Notes: a model not told the origin generated them from the sequence alone. A stretch of DNA of 64,000 nt from Nitrosomonas oligotropha (GCF_009833085.1 NZ_QRBZ01000021.1:1-64000); one strand, 5' to 3'; positions 36,406-45,286 are shown, counted from the stretch's first letter. Numbers and translations are program-made.

Positions 36406-39120
36406 TCAATCTTTAATTCCCTTGCGCCGCAACCAGTATTTTTCAAATTCAATCGCTACAAACAAAATCAAACTCACTGCGGCAATACGTCCCCAAGCCG
36501 CTGCATCCAGTGCAACGGTGCCGAATAGCTGTTGCATGACGGGTAAATAAGTAAGCAGCAACTGCAATATCAATAACAAGCCCGCCGCCAACACCACATA
36601 GCGATTACCCAGCATGCCCTGGCGCGAGCACACGGAAGCGATCAAATAGCGGCAATTGAATAAGTAGACGATTTCACATAGCACCAGCACATTCACCACC
36701 ACGGTGCGGCCAAGCTCAACACTCGAACCTTGCGCCAGCTCCCAGAAATACAAGGCAAAGCTGCCGCCAATCATCAAGAGCGTGACAAAAACGATACGCC
36801 ACACCAGGAAGCCCGACAAAACCGGCGCATGCGGATCATGCGGCGGACGTGACATCACGTTCGTTTCGGGCCGCTCAAACGACAGAGAAATCGCCAACGT
36901 CACCGTCGTGACCATGTTGATCCATAAAATTTGCAGCGGCGTAATCGGCAACGCCATTCCAAACATGATGGCCAGCAGCACCAATCCGGCCTCACCGCCA
37001 TTGGTCGGCAACACATACACCATTGTCTTACGGATGTTATCGTAGACTGTGCGGCCTTCTTCCACGGCATGCGCAATCGACGCGAAGTTATCGTCCGTCA
37101 ACACCATTTCTGCCGCTTCCTTGGCCACTTCAGTACCTTTTTGTCCCATGGCCACACCGATATCGGCGCGCTTTAAGGCTGGCGCATCGTTCACACCATC
37201 GCCGGTCATGGCGACAATTTCACCGTTATTCTGTAAAGCATTCACCAGACGCAGCTTGTGCCCCGGATCGGCGCGGGCAAAAATATCCACATCCGCAGCC
37301 ACCCGCCGCAATTGCGCATCGTCCATTCCGTCCAGCTCAATTCCCGTCACGCTCCGCTGACCATCACCAATGCCCAGGCTTGCGCCAATCGCAGCGGCGG
37401 TGATGCGGTGATCGCCGGTAATCATTTTGACGCGTATGCCGGCGGCATGACATTGCTGCACAGCGGCAATCGCTTCCTCGCGTGGCGGATCCATAATGCC
37501 AACCAATCCGAGCAAAGTGAATCCGGTTTTCACATCGGACATCGCCAGTGTGTGTTGCTTTACCGGCAGCACACGGCTGGCAATGGCGAGGATACGCTGC
37601 CCGTTCTCGCTTGCCTCGCGAATTCTGGCCTGCCAGAATTCGGGTTGAAGCGGGCGGTCTTCCTCTTGGCTGCGCTCCTGACTGCACATCGCCAGCACTC
37701 TTTCCGGCGCGCCTTTGACATACACCAGGCTTTGCCCGGTGTGGTCATGATGCAGTGTCGCCATAAAACGGTGCTCCGGCTCAAACGGAATCACGTCAAT
37801 ACGCGGCAGCTGCTCATGTTCCTGCGCAGAATCCAGCCCAGCCTTCATCGCCACGGTAATCAATGCGCCTTCGGTCGGGTCGCCGTGAATTTCCCAAGTA
37901 TCATCGCCCTGCCGCAGCAGCGCGTCATTACACACCAAACCGGCGCGGCACAGTTCACGCAGACCGGCATGACCGGCGCTGGAAATTTCCGCGCCATCCC
38001 GGCTAAAACCGCCCTTTGGCGCATAGCCCGCGCCACTGACTTGCAATTCATCTCTGGCAGTGATTACGCGTTGCACGGTCATTTCATTGCGCGTCAGCGT
38101 TCCGGTTTTGTCGGTGCAGATGACTGTCACGGCGCCCAGCGTTTCGACCGCCGGGAGTCTGCGCACAATGGCGTTGCGCCGCGCCATATTCTGTACTCCC
38201 AATGCCAGCGTGATTGTCATGATGGCGGGTAATTCTTCCGGAACGGCTGCGATCGCCATGCTGACTGCCGCCATAAAAATTTCGCTGAGCGGATAGTCTT
38301 GCCATAACAATCCATACACAAACATACCGGCCGCCAGCAATAACACCACCAGCGTCAGCCAGCGAGCAAAAACCGCCATTTGCCGCAGGAGCGGCGAGGT
38401 CAGTTTATCGACTTGCGCGATCATCTGACTGATACGGCCGATTTCGGTCTGCTGGCCGGTGGCGACCACCACGCCCAATCCCTGTCCATAGACCACCAGC
38501 GTACCGGAGTAGGCCATGCAGAAGCGATCGCCGATAGCCGTCACGGCTTCAACCGCATTGATGGATTTTTCCACCGCCTGTGATTCTCCGGTCAATGCGG
38601 CTTCCTCGATACGCAGGTTTTTACAGTGGAGCAAGCGCAAATCGGCCGGCACCTTGTCGCCCGATTGCAGCAGGACAATATCACCGGGCGCCAGCTGCTC
38701 TGCCGGAATCTGTTCCCGTTGACCCGCGCGCATCACAATCGCAGAAAGCGACAGCATGCGCCGGATTGCATTGAGCGCTTTTTCCGCTTTGCCTTCTTGC
38801 ACGAAACCGATGATGGCATTAATGACCACCACACCCAGAATGACACCGCTATCCACCCAGTGCCCAAGAACGGCAGTCAACACCGATGCAATCAGCAAGA
38901 TATAAATCAACACATTATGAAACTGCAGTAGAAACCGCACTATGGCGCTCTTTGACTGTGGCGGCTTCAAACGGTTTGCGCCATAGCGCTCAAGCCGCCG
39001 CTGTGCTTCCGCTTGCGATAGTCCGTCACTTCCGGCATTCAGCGCATCCAGCGCTTGCTGCGGGGAGTAGGTATGCCATGCGGATGTTCCGCTGGCCTGC
39101 GATACGTGTTCATGCGGCAT
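36406..39120 (-). CDS. P-type cation-transporting ATPase (P2-like)
   Basis: About 904 residues. Seen: N-terminal cation ATPase domain (YSPQQALDALNAGSDGLSQ), TGES in AALTGESQAVEKS, VPEELPAIMTITLALG in helix 4, the phosphorylation site CTDKTGTLTRNEMT, and GDGVNDAPALKRADIGVAMG. C-terminal six-helix domain present. This is a Ca2+ or related P2-type pump; VPEELP differs from the usual VPEGLP of Ca pumps, so the ion is uncertain. Start taken at ATG 39120; a longer reading to 39204 would overlap the divergent gene. Confidence 0.88.
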   Translation of the reverse strand: MPHEHVSQASGTSAWHTYSPQQALDALNAGSDGLSQAEAQRRLERYGANRLKPPQSKSAIVRFLLQFHNVLIYILLIASVLTAVLGHWVDSGVILGVVVINAIIGFVQEGKAEKALNAIRRMLSLSAIVMRAGQREQIPAEQLAPGDIVLLQSGDKVPADLRLLHCKNLRIEEAALTGESQAVEKSINAVEAVTAIGDRFCMAYSGTLVVYGQGLGVVVATGQQTEIGRISQMIAQVDKLTSPLLRQMAVFARWLTLVVLLLAAGMFVYGLLWQDYPLSEIFMAAVSMAIAAVPEELPAIMTITLALGVQNMARRNAIVRRLPAVETLGAVTVICTDKTGTLTRNEMTVQRVITARDELQVSGAGYAPKGGFSRDGAEISSAGHAGLRELCRAGLVCNDALLRQGDDTWEIHGDPTEGALITVAMKAGLDSAQEHEQLPRIDVIPFEPEHRFMATLHHDHTGQSLVYVKGAPERVLAMCSQERSQEEDRPLQPEFWQARIREASENGQRILAIASRVLPVKQHTLAMSDVKTGFTLLGLVGIMDPPREEAIAAVQQCHAAGIRVKMITGDHRITAAAIGASLGIGDGQRSVTGIELDGMDDAQLRRVAADVDIFARADPGHKLRLVNALQNNGEIVAMTGDGVNDAPALKRADIGVAMGQKGTEVAKEAAEMVLTDDNFASIAHAVEEGRTVYDNIRKTMVYVLPTNGGEAGLVLLAIMFGMALPITPLQILWINMVTTVTLAISLSFERPETNVMSRPPHDPHAPVLSGFLVWRIVFVTLLMIGGSFALYFWELAQGSSVELGRTVVVNVLVLCEIVYLFNCRYLIASVCSRQGMLGNRYVVLAAGLLLILQLLLTYLPVMQQLFGTVALDAAAWGRIAAVSLILFVAIEFEKYWLRRKGIKD

Positions 39121-39266
39121 AAGCGTGTACCTTTGATGAAATTTATCCGGTTGCATTGCGTCCATCCCATAGCGCGGAAGCGGCAGGAATAATTTGTATT
39201 TCATTATTCAGTCCGGCTACAATGAAAACAATCTTTTTTCACTTAACACAGCAAATGGGGCTTTCT

Positions 39267-39782
39267 ATGAAATACTCTATCATTCTGATAGCACTGACGG
39301 GTGTGTTGTTTACCGGCTTGACACAAGCTGCGGGAGGCCGGGTGCCGTTCGCACACCAAGTAATTCCCGTTCAAAATTACAGCCGCGCCACGGAACAAGT
39401 CGCCATATCAGGAATGATCAGCGATGGCGGCGTACAAGCACTGTCAGCTACCGGCTTCAAAACGGTTATTGATTTACGCACCAAGAACGAAGGAACTGCC
39501 GAAGAAAAAGGATTGGTCGACTCGGTTGGCATCGCCTATTTCAACATTCCAACGACAGTGGCCGGCATCACTAAGGAGCAAGTGGCGCAATTCACCAAAG
39601 TGTTTGAATCGGCGCAAACACCGGTACTGATTCATTGCGGATCGGGTAACCGGGCAAGCGCTATGTGGGCCAGCTACCGCATCACCAAAGGCGTCGATCC
39701 TGAAGTAGCGATTGAGGAGGCTCGTAAAAGCGGCTTGCGTCCTCCATTGGAAGAAAAACTGCGTGAAATCATGTTGAACTGA
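39267..39782 (+). CDS. Exported DUF442/BLH-like protein phosphatase
   Basis: 171 residues with a signal peptide (YSIILIALTGVLFTGLTQAA) and a dual-specificity-phosphatase-like fold. FKTVIDLRTKNEG and IHCGSGNRASAMWASYR give the phosphatase loop with Cys-x4-Arg, the shortened loop seen in the beta-lactamase-hydrolase-like (DUF442) class often linked to persulfide metabolism. The ATG at 39267 starts the signal peptide; upstream in-frame ATGs lie in the divergent ATPase leader. A strong terminator follows. Confidence 0.8.
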   Translation: MKYSIILIALTGVLFTGLTQAAGGRVPFAHQVIPVQNYSRATEQVAISGMISDGGVQALSATGFKTVIDLRTKNEGTAEEKGLVDSVGIAYFNIPTTVAGITKEQVAQFTKVFESAQTPVLIHCGSGNRASAMWASYRITKGVDPEVAIEEARKSGLRPPLEEKLREIMLN

Positions 39783-39838
39783 GCTTTAATCTGTCAACCG
39801 GATCAGCGCAACTTAAAAACATTCACAACGAAACACTC

Positions 39839-39879
39839 GCAGGAACTACAGCAGGCACTACTGTAGTTCCTGCTTTGTT
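39839..39879 (+). terminator. Intrinsic terminator
   Basis: GCAGGAACTACAG (39839-39851), 9-nt loop, CTGTAGTTCCTGC (39861-39873), then TTTGTTG. Perfect 13-bp stem; ends the phosphatase transcript. Confidence 0.8.
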
Positions 39880-39985
39880 GCCGGCAATCCGCAGATCGAC
39901 GGATATATTCCTTGTAACATGCGGATAAAATAAGATAATTCACGGGCATTGCTGAAACCGGTATCAGCATGACCACGCGCTTCTT

Positions 39986-40312
39986 TTAATCGGTATGTTT
40001 CTTACAATACAAACTGAATAACGTTTCCATAATTTTGACGGCATCCTGGCTTGCCAAACTATAGTAAATGTATTTTCCGCGACGCTCCGTCGCAACCAAA
40101 TTCTCTTCACGCAATACCGTCAACTGCTGCGACAAGGTGGGTTGGTGAATACCCAGCAATTCTTCCAGCTCGCCCACATTCCGGGTTCCCTTGGTCAATT
40201 CGCATAATATGAGCAGCCGGTCTTCGTTAGCCAATATTTTCAGTAAAGCGCAAGCCTCCGATGCGGATGTATGCAGCGCTGCGATATCGTTTAAGGCTGA
40301 ATCTGTTTTCAT
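39986..40312 (-). CDS. ArsR-family regulator, BigR/SqrR type
   Basis: 108 residues with a winged helix: LLKILANEDRLLILCEL, then LLGIHQPTLSQQLTVLREEN as the recognition helix. It has Cys at 21, 37 and 103; the pair at 37 (LLILCEL) and 103 (LFSLYCKKH) sits where SqrR/BigR persulfide sensors carry their dithiol. It probably represses the adjacent YeeE/YedE and persulfide dioxygenase genes until persulfides link the Cys pair. Confidence 0.82.
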   Translation of the reverse strand: MKTDSALNDIAALHTSASEACALLKILANEDRLLILCELTKGTRNVGELEELLGIHQPTLSQQLTVLREENLVATERRGKYIYYSLASQDAVKIMETLFSLYCKKHTD

Positions 40313-40409
40313 GATTTATTAATTCTTTACGTTAACTTATGTTAATAAGATTAGGATAATAAAATAATATTTTATTGAGTAATTAAGATTCTAATTCATT
40401 TGCATCAAA

Positions 40410-40823
40410 TCAGCCACGATCTTGCGTCATTTGGTAAATCCCCATCCCCAATAGCATCGCAACTAAAAACACCAGAGCATCGCTGTTGCCTGTTCCCATT
40501 AATACCAAGGCCGGTCCGGGACAAATGCCTGCAATGCCCCAGCCAATTCCGAACAAAAGGCTTCCTGAAAGCAAGCGGCTATCTATTTTAGCCACGCCAG
40601 GTATCTTCATCGGCAAGCCGAGATAGGATTGCTTACGCTTTTTAGCCAGCATGAAAGCGATAGTACCAACGGTCACTGCACCCCCCATCACCCATAACAA
40701 CGTAGCATCCCAATCGCCAGCCACATCAAGAAATGCCAAAACCAGTGCCGGATTAACCATGCCTGAGGCAATGATCCCAAGACCGAAAATAATTCCAGCA
40801 ATTAACGCGATAAAACTAACCAT
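40410..40823 (-). CDS. YeeE/YedE sulfur transport protein (second half)
   Basis: 137 residues, about four membrane helices. IIFGLGIIASGMVNPALVLAF and GIGWGIAGICPGPALVLMGTG are the YeeE/YedE motifs, the second with a conserved Cys (GICPGP) used to relay sulfur such as thiosulfate. It works with the gene at 40854 as two halves of one transporter. Start ATG 40823. Confidence 0.88.
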   Translation of the reverse strand: MVSFIALIAGIIFGLGIIASGMVNPALVLAFLDVAGDWDATLLWVMGGAVTVGTIAFMLAKKRKQSYLGLPMKIPGVAKIDSRLLSGSLLFGIGWGIAGICPGPALVLMGTGNSDALVFLVAMLLGMGIYQMTQDRG

Positions 40824-40853
40824 TTTGATTCTCCGATAATCAAGTTATCCAGA

Positions 40854-41285
40854 CTAAACCGTTAAAACATGCCGCAGCAAATAAACCGCCGCGAAGCCAG
40901 TCAGCATGAACACCACCGTCGCTGCAATGGAACGCGGCGAACGGCGCGATAAGCCGCACACTCCATGACCGCTGGTACATCCGGAACCCAGACGGGTACC
41001 ATAACCCACTAACAGGCCCGCAAGTGCGAGCATCACATGACTGGTTTCTATTTGTATTGGCGGCATGTCAAAAAAAAGCTTCCAGATGAGCGCCGACACG
41101 ACAAGTCCAAAAATAAACGCAACACGCCAGCTGATGTCGCCTTTTTTTACCCGGTATAATCCACCCACAATTCCGGATATGCCAGCAATGCGGCCATCAA
41201 AAAATAGTAGCAAGGTCACCGCAATTCCTATGACAAAACCACCGGTCAGCGCATGCCATGGTATTAAATCAAAAGTGATAGACAT
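40854..41285 (-). CDS. YeeE/YedE sulfur transport protein (first half)
   Basis: 143 residues, about four membrane helices. GFVIGIAVTLLLFFDGRIAG and GTRLGSGCTSGHGVCGLSRR are typical, with two to three Cys in the pore-side SGCTSGHGVCG motif. The ATG at 41285 is used because GGGAGG lies about 8 nt upstream; the frame extends to 41372 but that part has no recognisable protein character and overlaps the operator. Confidence 0.88.
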   Translation of the reverse strand: MSITFDLIPWHALTGGFVIGIAVTLLLFFDGRIAGISGIVGGLYRVKKGDISWRVAFIFGLVVSALIWKLFFDMPPIQIETSHVMLALAGLLVGYGTRLGSGCTSGHGVCGLSRRSPRSIAATVVFMLTGFAAVYLLRHVLTV

Positions 41286-41336
41286 GGTTGATTTCCTCCC
41301 GCTCCTGTATTTCGACCACAATACATAAATTAATGA

Positions 41337-41375
41337 CAATATGTAATATTGTATAATTATAGATAAATGCAATAT
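41337..41375. promoter_or_regulatory. Divergent operator with CAATAT repeats
   Basis: CAATAT-GTA-ATATTG (41337-41351) is a perfect inverted repeat, with a second CAATAT half at 41370-41375. It lies in the 131-bp AT-rich gap between the divergent transporter and dioxygenase genes. AT-rich ATAT repeats are typical of BigR/SqrR operators; the local ArsR regulator is the obvious candidate binder. Confidence 0.6.
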
Positions 41376-41416
41376 AATATGTAAGATTTTTCCTAATAAT
41401 ATAACAGGAGAACGTA

Positions 41417-42277
41417 ATGAAGCCTACTATTCAAGCATTCTACGATCCGGCAACTTGGACCGTCAGTTATGTTGTTTTTGACGAATCGGGTGGAAATTGC
41501 GCCATTATTGATCCAGTTCTGGATTACGACCCCAAATCGGGCAGAACCGGCACGCATTCTGCGGACAAGTTGATTGCATTCATCCGTGAACGGCGGTTAT
41601 CGGTTGAGTGGATACTGGAGACGCATGCGCATGCAGACCATTTGTCATCCGCTGATTACCTCAAACATCAAGTAGGGGGCAAAACCGGCATTGGCGATCA
41701 TATTCCCGCCGTACAAAAAACATTCAAAAAAATTTTCAATCTTGGCGATGAGTTTGTTCCCGATGGCCATCATTTCGATCACCTGTTTGCTGATGGCGAG
41801 TTATTCTCGGTTGGGAATTTAACGGGTAAAGCCATCTCCGTATCCGGCCACACCCCCGCTGATTTGGCTTATCAATTCGACGATGCCGTGTTTGTCGGCG
41901 ATACGCTTTTCATGCCGGACATCGGCACGGCGCGTGCGGATTTCCCGGGAGGGGATGCGCATCAGCTGTTTCATTCCATCCGGAAAATACTGGCTCTACC
42001 ATCAACAACGCGGCTCTTTATGTGCCATGACTACCCTCCCGCTACGCGCACGGCTGTATGGGAGAGCACTGTGGCACAGCAACGCGCGCGCAATATTCAT
42101 GTTCATGACAATATTGATGAAAATGCCTTTGTCAGCATGCGCAACCGGCGCGACGCAACCCTGGAAATGCCGAATTTACTGCTGCCTTCGATACAGGTGA
42201 ATATCAGAGCGGGAAAATTGCCGCCGGTCGAGACAAATGGTGTTGCCTACTTTAAGATACCGGTCAACTTGATTTGA
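41417..42277 (+). CDS. Persulfide dioxygenase-like MBL-fold enzyme
   Basis: 286 residues, metallo-beta-lactamase fold. HAHADH at 70-75 is the metal motif, GHTPADL and FVGDTLFMPDIGTARADFPG give further ligands, and LFMCHDYPP is the late His-Asp. This is the ETHE1/Blh class, which oxidises glutathione persulfide to sulfite with one Fe(II). It is divergent from the sulfur transporters and near a BigR-type regulator. AGGAG lies before the ATG. Confidence 0.9.
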   Translation: MKPTIQAFYDPATWTVSYVVFDESGGNCAIIDPVLDYDPKSGRTGTHSADKLIAFIRERRLSVEWILETHAHADHLSSADYLKHQVGGKTGIGDHIPAVQKTFKKIFNLGDEFVPDGHHFDHLFADGELFSVGNLTGKAISVSGHTPADLAYQFDDAVFVGDTLFMPDIGTARADFPGGDAHQLFHSIRKILALPSTTRLFMCHDYPPATRTAVWESTVAQQRARNIHVHDNIDENAFVSMRNRRDATLEMPNLLLPSIQVNIRAGKLPPVETNGVAYFKIPVNLI

Positions 42278-42322
42278 TGTGATTTACTGTGAGTGATTAA
42301 ACTCGGCAACTTTATCATCGTT

Positions 42323-43336
42323 TTATACCTGCACCGTGACAAAATTCCCATAGCGCTGATCAAATTTGATGGCAATAAAACGAGTTCCAACCGAAAGCCC
42401 TTTTTTCTCATGACGCTTATGCGTTACTTCAGCCACCGCCTGAAAACTGGGCGCATCAATTTTAATGACGTCATTGGAATCGAGCATCTCAGTCGTCATG
42501 AAGCGTATTCCCATTGGTGAAAGATCCTGACATGTGCCCAAGTATGATTGTCCCGGCCAGAATAGATAAAACTTAAATCTTCCACTAATATCGATCCGCC
42601 GCATGGCGCGCTGCGATGATTCCGGATTCTCATGCTGCAATAAAAGCAATGGACTCCCGCATTCGAGACAACTTTCACTTTGATATACACCGGGTTGCGG
42701 CACATTGGGGGTTTTGCAAAACGAGCAATAACGCGTGATAACTGGCCGGTACTGCTCGACAGCAAATGGTGGTGCGTTGTTTTCCCGGATAGTTAATCCG
42801 GGCAGATTACTATTGTGTTGCGCGGTTTTTCTCGCTGCACGAAACAATCCGCCCGCGAATATATCATCATATTGCTGACGCATCCTGGGGTCGGACAAAA
42901 TTCGATAGGCTTCATCAAGTAGCGCGGTATCTCCGGCAGTACTCTTTTTTAATGCCTGATAGCTAGCTTTGATTGTGGCAATCGGCGCATCGGGCTGGAT
43001 TTGCAGTATCCGGTAATAATTGCGTTGATTCAATCCGGATGGTTGTTCACTTCTTGCGCTGACCACTTCAATTTCCGCTGTAGAACCCAGCGCACCCTGG
43101 CTCAGGACTCGGATATGATAACGTTTCAGCAACTCACGGTCATAGGCAGCGCGCTTAACGGGATCCCGCAAGGTGTTATAAGCAATATTGAGTAAGCTGG
43201 CGTTCCAATCCGGACTATTCAGATCAGCCCGAATATTCAGCTTTTGCATCAACACCCGATAGCTCTCTGTTATCACCGCCATCGGCGCATCGGGCTGAAC
43301 ATGAAGAATTCGATAGAAATTACGCCGTTCGATCAT
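42323..43336 (-). CDS. Tandem J-domain, zinc-ribbon and PilZ fusion
   Basis: 337 residues. Residues about 5-68 (NFYRILHVQPDAPMAVITES) and 106-160 (NYYRILQIQPDAPIATIKAS) are J-like domains ending in D-P-x-K/M-R-x-x-Y-D, but both lack the HPD needed to stimulate Hsp70. Cys 204, 207, 223 and 226 form a zinc ribbon (CSFC, CLEC). The C-terminal PilZ domain has RxxxR at 243-247 and DLSPMG at 271-276, the c-di-GMP-binding pair. A cytoplasmic c-di-GMP effector is likely; partner unknown. It is a single gene on the minus strand. Confidence 0.82.
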   Translation of the reverse strand: MIERRNFYRILHVQPDAPMAVITESYRVLMQKLNIRADLNSPDWNASLLNIAYNTLRDPVKRAAYDRELLKRYHIRVLSQGALGSTAEIEVVSARSEQPSGLNQRNYYRILQIQPDAPIATIKASYQALKKSTAGDTALLDEAYRILSDPRMRQQYDDIFAGGLFRAARKTAQHNSNLPGLTIRENNAPPFAVEQYRPVITRYCSFCKTPNVPQPGVYQSESCLECGSPLLLLQHENPESSQRAMRRIDISGRFKFYLFWPGQSYLGTCQDLSPMGIRFMTTEMLDSNDVIKIDAPSFQAVAEVTHKRHEKKGLSVGTRFIAIKFDQRYGNFVTVQV

Positions 43337-43556
43337 TATTGTAGAATCAAAGCGCCCTACTCATCATGATGAGCAGTTCAATTATTTACAAAAACTTTAA
43401 CTATAAATCTCAATAGCTTGCCGCATATTTGCAGTATACACTTATCTAGTGACGGCACCAATAAAACCACCTCAAATTTTGATGGCTCTCCGGATCCATC
43501 TACTTTTCGACATTCCAGTATCAAAAAACTACTCAAATAAAATTTCCAGCGAGGTC

Positions 43557-43611
43557 TTGCATTTCATCATGAATTACATATAATGAGAATCATTCTCATT
43601 ATATGTAATTC
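43557..43611 (+). promoter_or_regulatory. hemP promoter with 41-bp Fur-type palindrome
   Basis: Promoter: TTGCAT (43557-43562), 16-bp spacer, TATAAT (43579-43584). Overlapping the -10 and start site is a perfect inverted repeat at 43571-43611: two 20-bp arms around a single C. Its core, AATGAGAATCATTCTCATT, is a close Fur box. Fe-Fur binding would block initiation, so hemP should be iron-repressed. Confidence 0.88.
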
Positions 43612-43620
43612 TAATTAACT

Positions 43621-43806
43621 ATGAACACCACCAACCCATCTCAAACGATCATAAGAAATTCACCCAAACCGGATTTATTAAATTTAAACACATTGATCAA
43701 CAGCGATGTGCTATTCAAGAATGGCGATGTTGTACTGATACTGCATAAAGGCGAGCAATATTCGCTGCGCCGCACGCGGAATGGCAAGTTAATTCTGAAC
43801 AAATAG
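43621..43806 (+). CDS. hemP: Hemin uptake protein HemP
   Basis: 61 residues. The C-terminal half has LFKNGDVVLILHKGEQYSLR followed by RTRNGKLILNK, the HemP family signature (LF-x-G, H-x-G-x-x-Y-x-LR-x-TR-x-GKLIL). HemP/HmuP is a small regulator or accessory of heme uptake genes in betaproteobacteria. No ribosome-binding site is visible before the ATG. No heme transporter gene follows in the window. Confidence 0.85.
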   Translation: MNTTNPSQTIIRNSPKPDLLNLNTLINSDVLFKNGDVVLILHKGEQYSLRRTRNGKLILNK

Positions 43807-44029
43807 TGGATAAAAGGCACATATCATGTATATTAATGCGTGTAATCTATTGGCACTCTTGCTAGCCGTGAATCATCATGAACCGTAAGGCTGAGTGGAT
43901 GCATAATCTGGGGTAATGCCGGGGTTTCCTCTGCAAAAATGCTGGATCCAGCAAGTAATCAATACCATACAGAGCGATATCTTCTCACCCCCCGGACACA
44001 TCAAGAGATACTCATCTTAGGAGCTAAAA

Positions 44030-44494
44030 ATGAAAGGTAACGCAGATATTATTCGCTGGTTGAATCAGCAATTGCAACATGAACTAACTGCCATTAACCA
44101 ATATTTTCTTCATGCACGCATGTACAAAAACTGGGGATTCAACAGTTTGGGAAAACATGAGTTTGAAGAATCGTGCGAAGAGATGAAACATGCCGATGCA
44201 CTTATTGAGCGGATCTTGTTACTGGAAGGATTACCCAATTTACAGGATCTCGGTAAGTTAATGATCGGCGAGACCGCTGAAGAGTGCGTCGCATGCGATT
44301 TAAAACTTGAGTTAGCTTCGCGAAACACATTGCTCGCCGCGATAGCGGCTTGCGAATCAGTGCAAGATTATGTATCGCGCGAAGTTTTTGAACGGATTTT
44401 GGAAGATACCGAAGAACACATTGACTGGTTAGAAACTCAGCTCAATGTCATGCAAAAAATCGGTATCCATAACTGGCTGCAAAGTCAGATGTAG
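44030..44494 (+). CDS. bfr: Bacterioferritin, heme-type subunit
   Basis: 154 residues. Met52 (EEMKHADAL) is the heme-iron ligand. Ferroxidase ligands E18, E51, H54, E94 and H130 are present, but position 127 is Thr (DTEEH, codons GAA GAT ACC GAA GAA CAC) where E. coli Bfr has Glu. This resembles alpha-type subunits that hold heme but have an incomplete di-iron site. It would store iron as a 24-mer, perhaps with another subunit encoded elsewhere. TAGGAG precedes the ATG. Confidence 0.92.
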   Translation: MKGNADIIRWLNQQLQHELTAINQYFLHARMYKNWGFNSLGKHEFEESCEEMKHADALIERILLLEGLPNLQDLGKLMIGETAEECVACDLKLELASRNTLLAAIAACESVQDYVSREVFERILEDTEEHIDWLETQLNVMQKIGIHNWLQSQM

Positions 44495-44500
44495 TTTTTC

Positions 44501-44574
44501 TGCCGCTGAAGTTTACCTCTTCCTTCTTCAGCGGCACATTCAGCCAGCCAGCCTGTCTCCAGGTCAGCCAGCCA
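44501..44574 (+). repeat. Hairpin and CAGCC repeats after bacterioferritin
   Basis: TGCCGCTGAAG and CTTCAGCGGCA (44501-44511, 44526-44536) form an 11-bp stem, a likely 3' end. It is followed by TCAGCCAGCCA at 44540-44550 and again at 44564-44574, 24 bp apart. No U-tract directly after the stem. Confidence 0.5.
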
Positions 44575-44611
44575 ATTTTTTATTCGCTGATGATTCTCAG
44601 GAGATATCACA

Positions 44612-45229
44612 ATGAAATTTCTAAAGAAACTGGCATTGGCCAATACTTCCGGCACGATTCCTCATGACCATTTCACGACTTCAGAATCCACGGATACTTT
44701 CGTATCCTGCTGCCTGCGCAGTTTCACAAAATTGGCGCGTGCGTGGCAGCAAAGACTCGATCACGCCAATCCAAAGATTACCAGTCCCCGCAGGATATCG
44801 AATAAGAGCATCCCTGTCGTTGATTGGGCGCCGCTGGTCAAAGCAGCGTATTTGACCGAGACCAATAGAAAGTACATCCAAACGGATCATCAATATAATT
44901 CCGACTGCCAATTAGCCGGACGATCTGTTTTATGTGTTGGGGGCCGGATTAAGCTTTATCCGGAATACAACCAATTGGTAAAAAGCTGCGACGGTTGTTT
45001 TATGGGGTTCCATGGCGACTCGCACGATCATTTGGAAGATCTGCCAAAACTCCTGAGACAAGCGGATATGATCATTTGTCCGGTTGATTGTGTGAATCAT
45101 GAAGCTTTCTTCACTGTAAAACATTACTGCAAGTATTCCGGTAAACCATGCATACTGCTTGCGCGCTCCGAAGTTAATACTTTTAAAGCGGGAATCGGAG
45201 TTCTGGTTGCAATGGCTGTATCAGGATAG
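44612..45229 (+). CDS. DUF2325 domain protein
   Basis: 205 residues. The C-terminal half is DUF2325: SVLCVGGRIKLYPEYNQLVK, then a Gly/His segment (GFHGDSHDHLEDLPKLLRQA), ADMIICPVDCVNHEAFFTVK and CKYSGKPCILLARSE. The Cys/His pattern suggests metal or redox chemistry, but the family function is unknown. The N-terminal 90 residues are not recognised. It follows bfr by 117 bp with its own AGGAG, so co-regulation is possible. Confidence 0.82.
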   Translation: MKFLKKLALANTSGTIPHDHFTTSESTDTFVSCCLRSFTKLARAWQQRLDHANPKITSPRRISNKSIPVVDWAPLVKAAYLTETNRKYIQTDHQYNSDCQLAGRSVLCVGGRIKLYPEYNQLVKSCDGCFMGFHGDSHDHLEDLPKLLRQADMIICPVDCVNHEAFFTVKHYCKYSGKPCILLARSEVNTFKAGIGVLVAMAVSG

Positions 45230-45286
45230 TCACCTTTTTGCTCAGGAAATACTACCAGCAAGGTTGTGTATTCCATTGAATGAGGA

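Noticed and set aside
37258-38232. Plus-strand 324-codon open frame in the P-type ATPase gene
   Set aside because: Shadow of the conserved ATPase phosphorylation domain on the minus strand.
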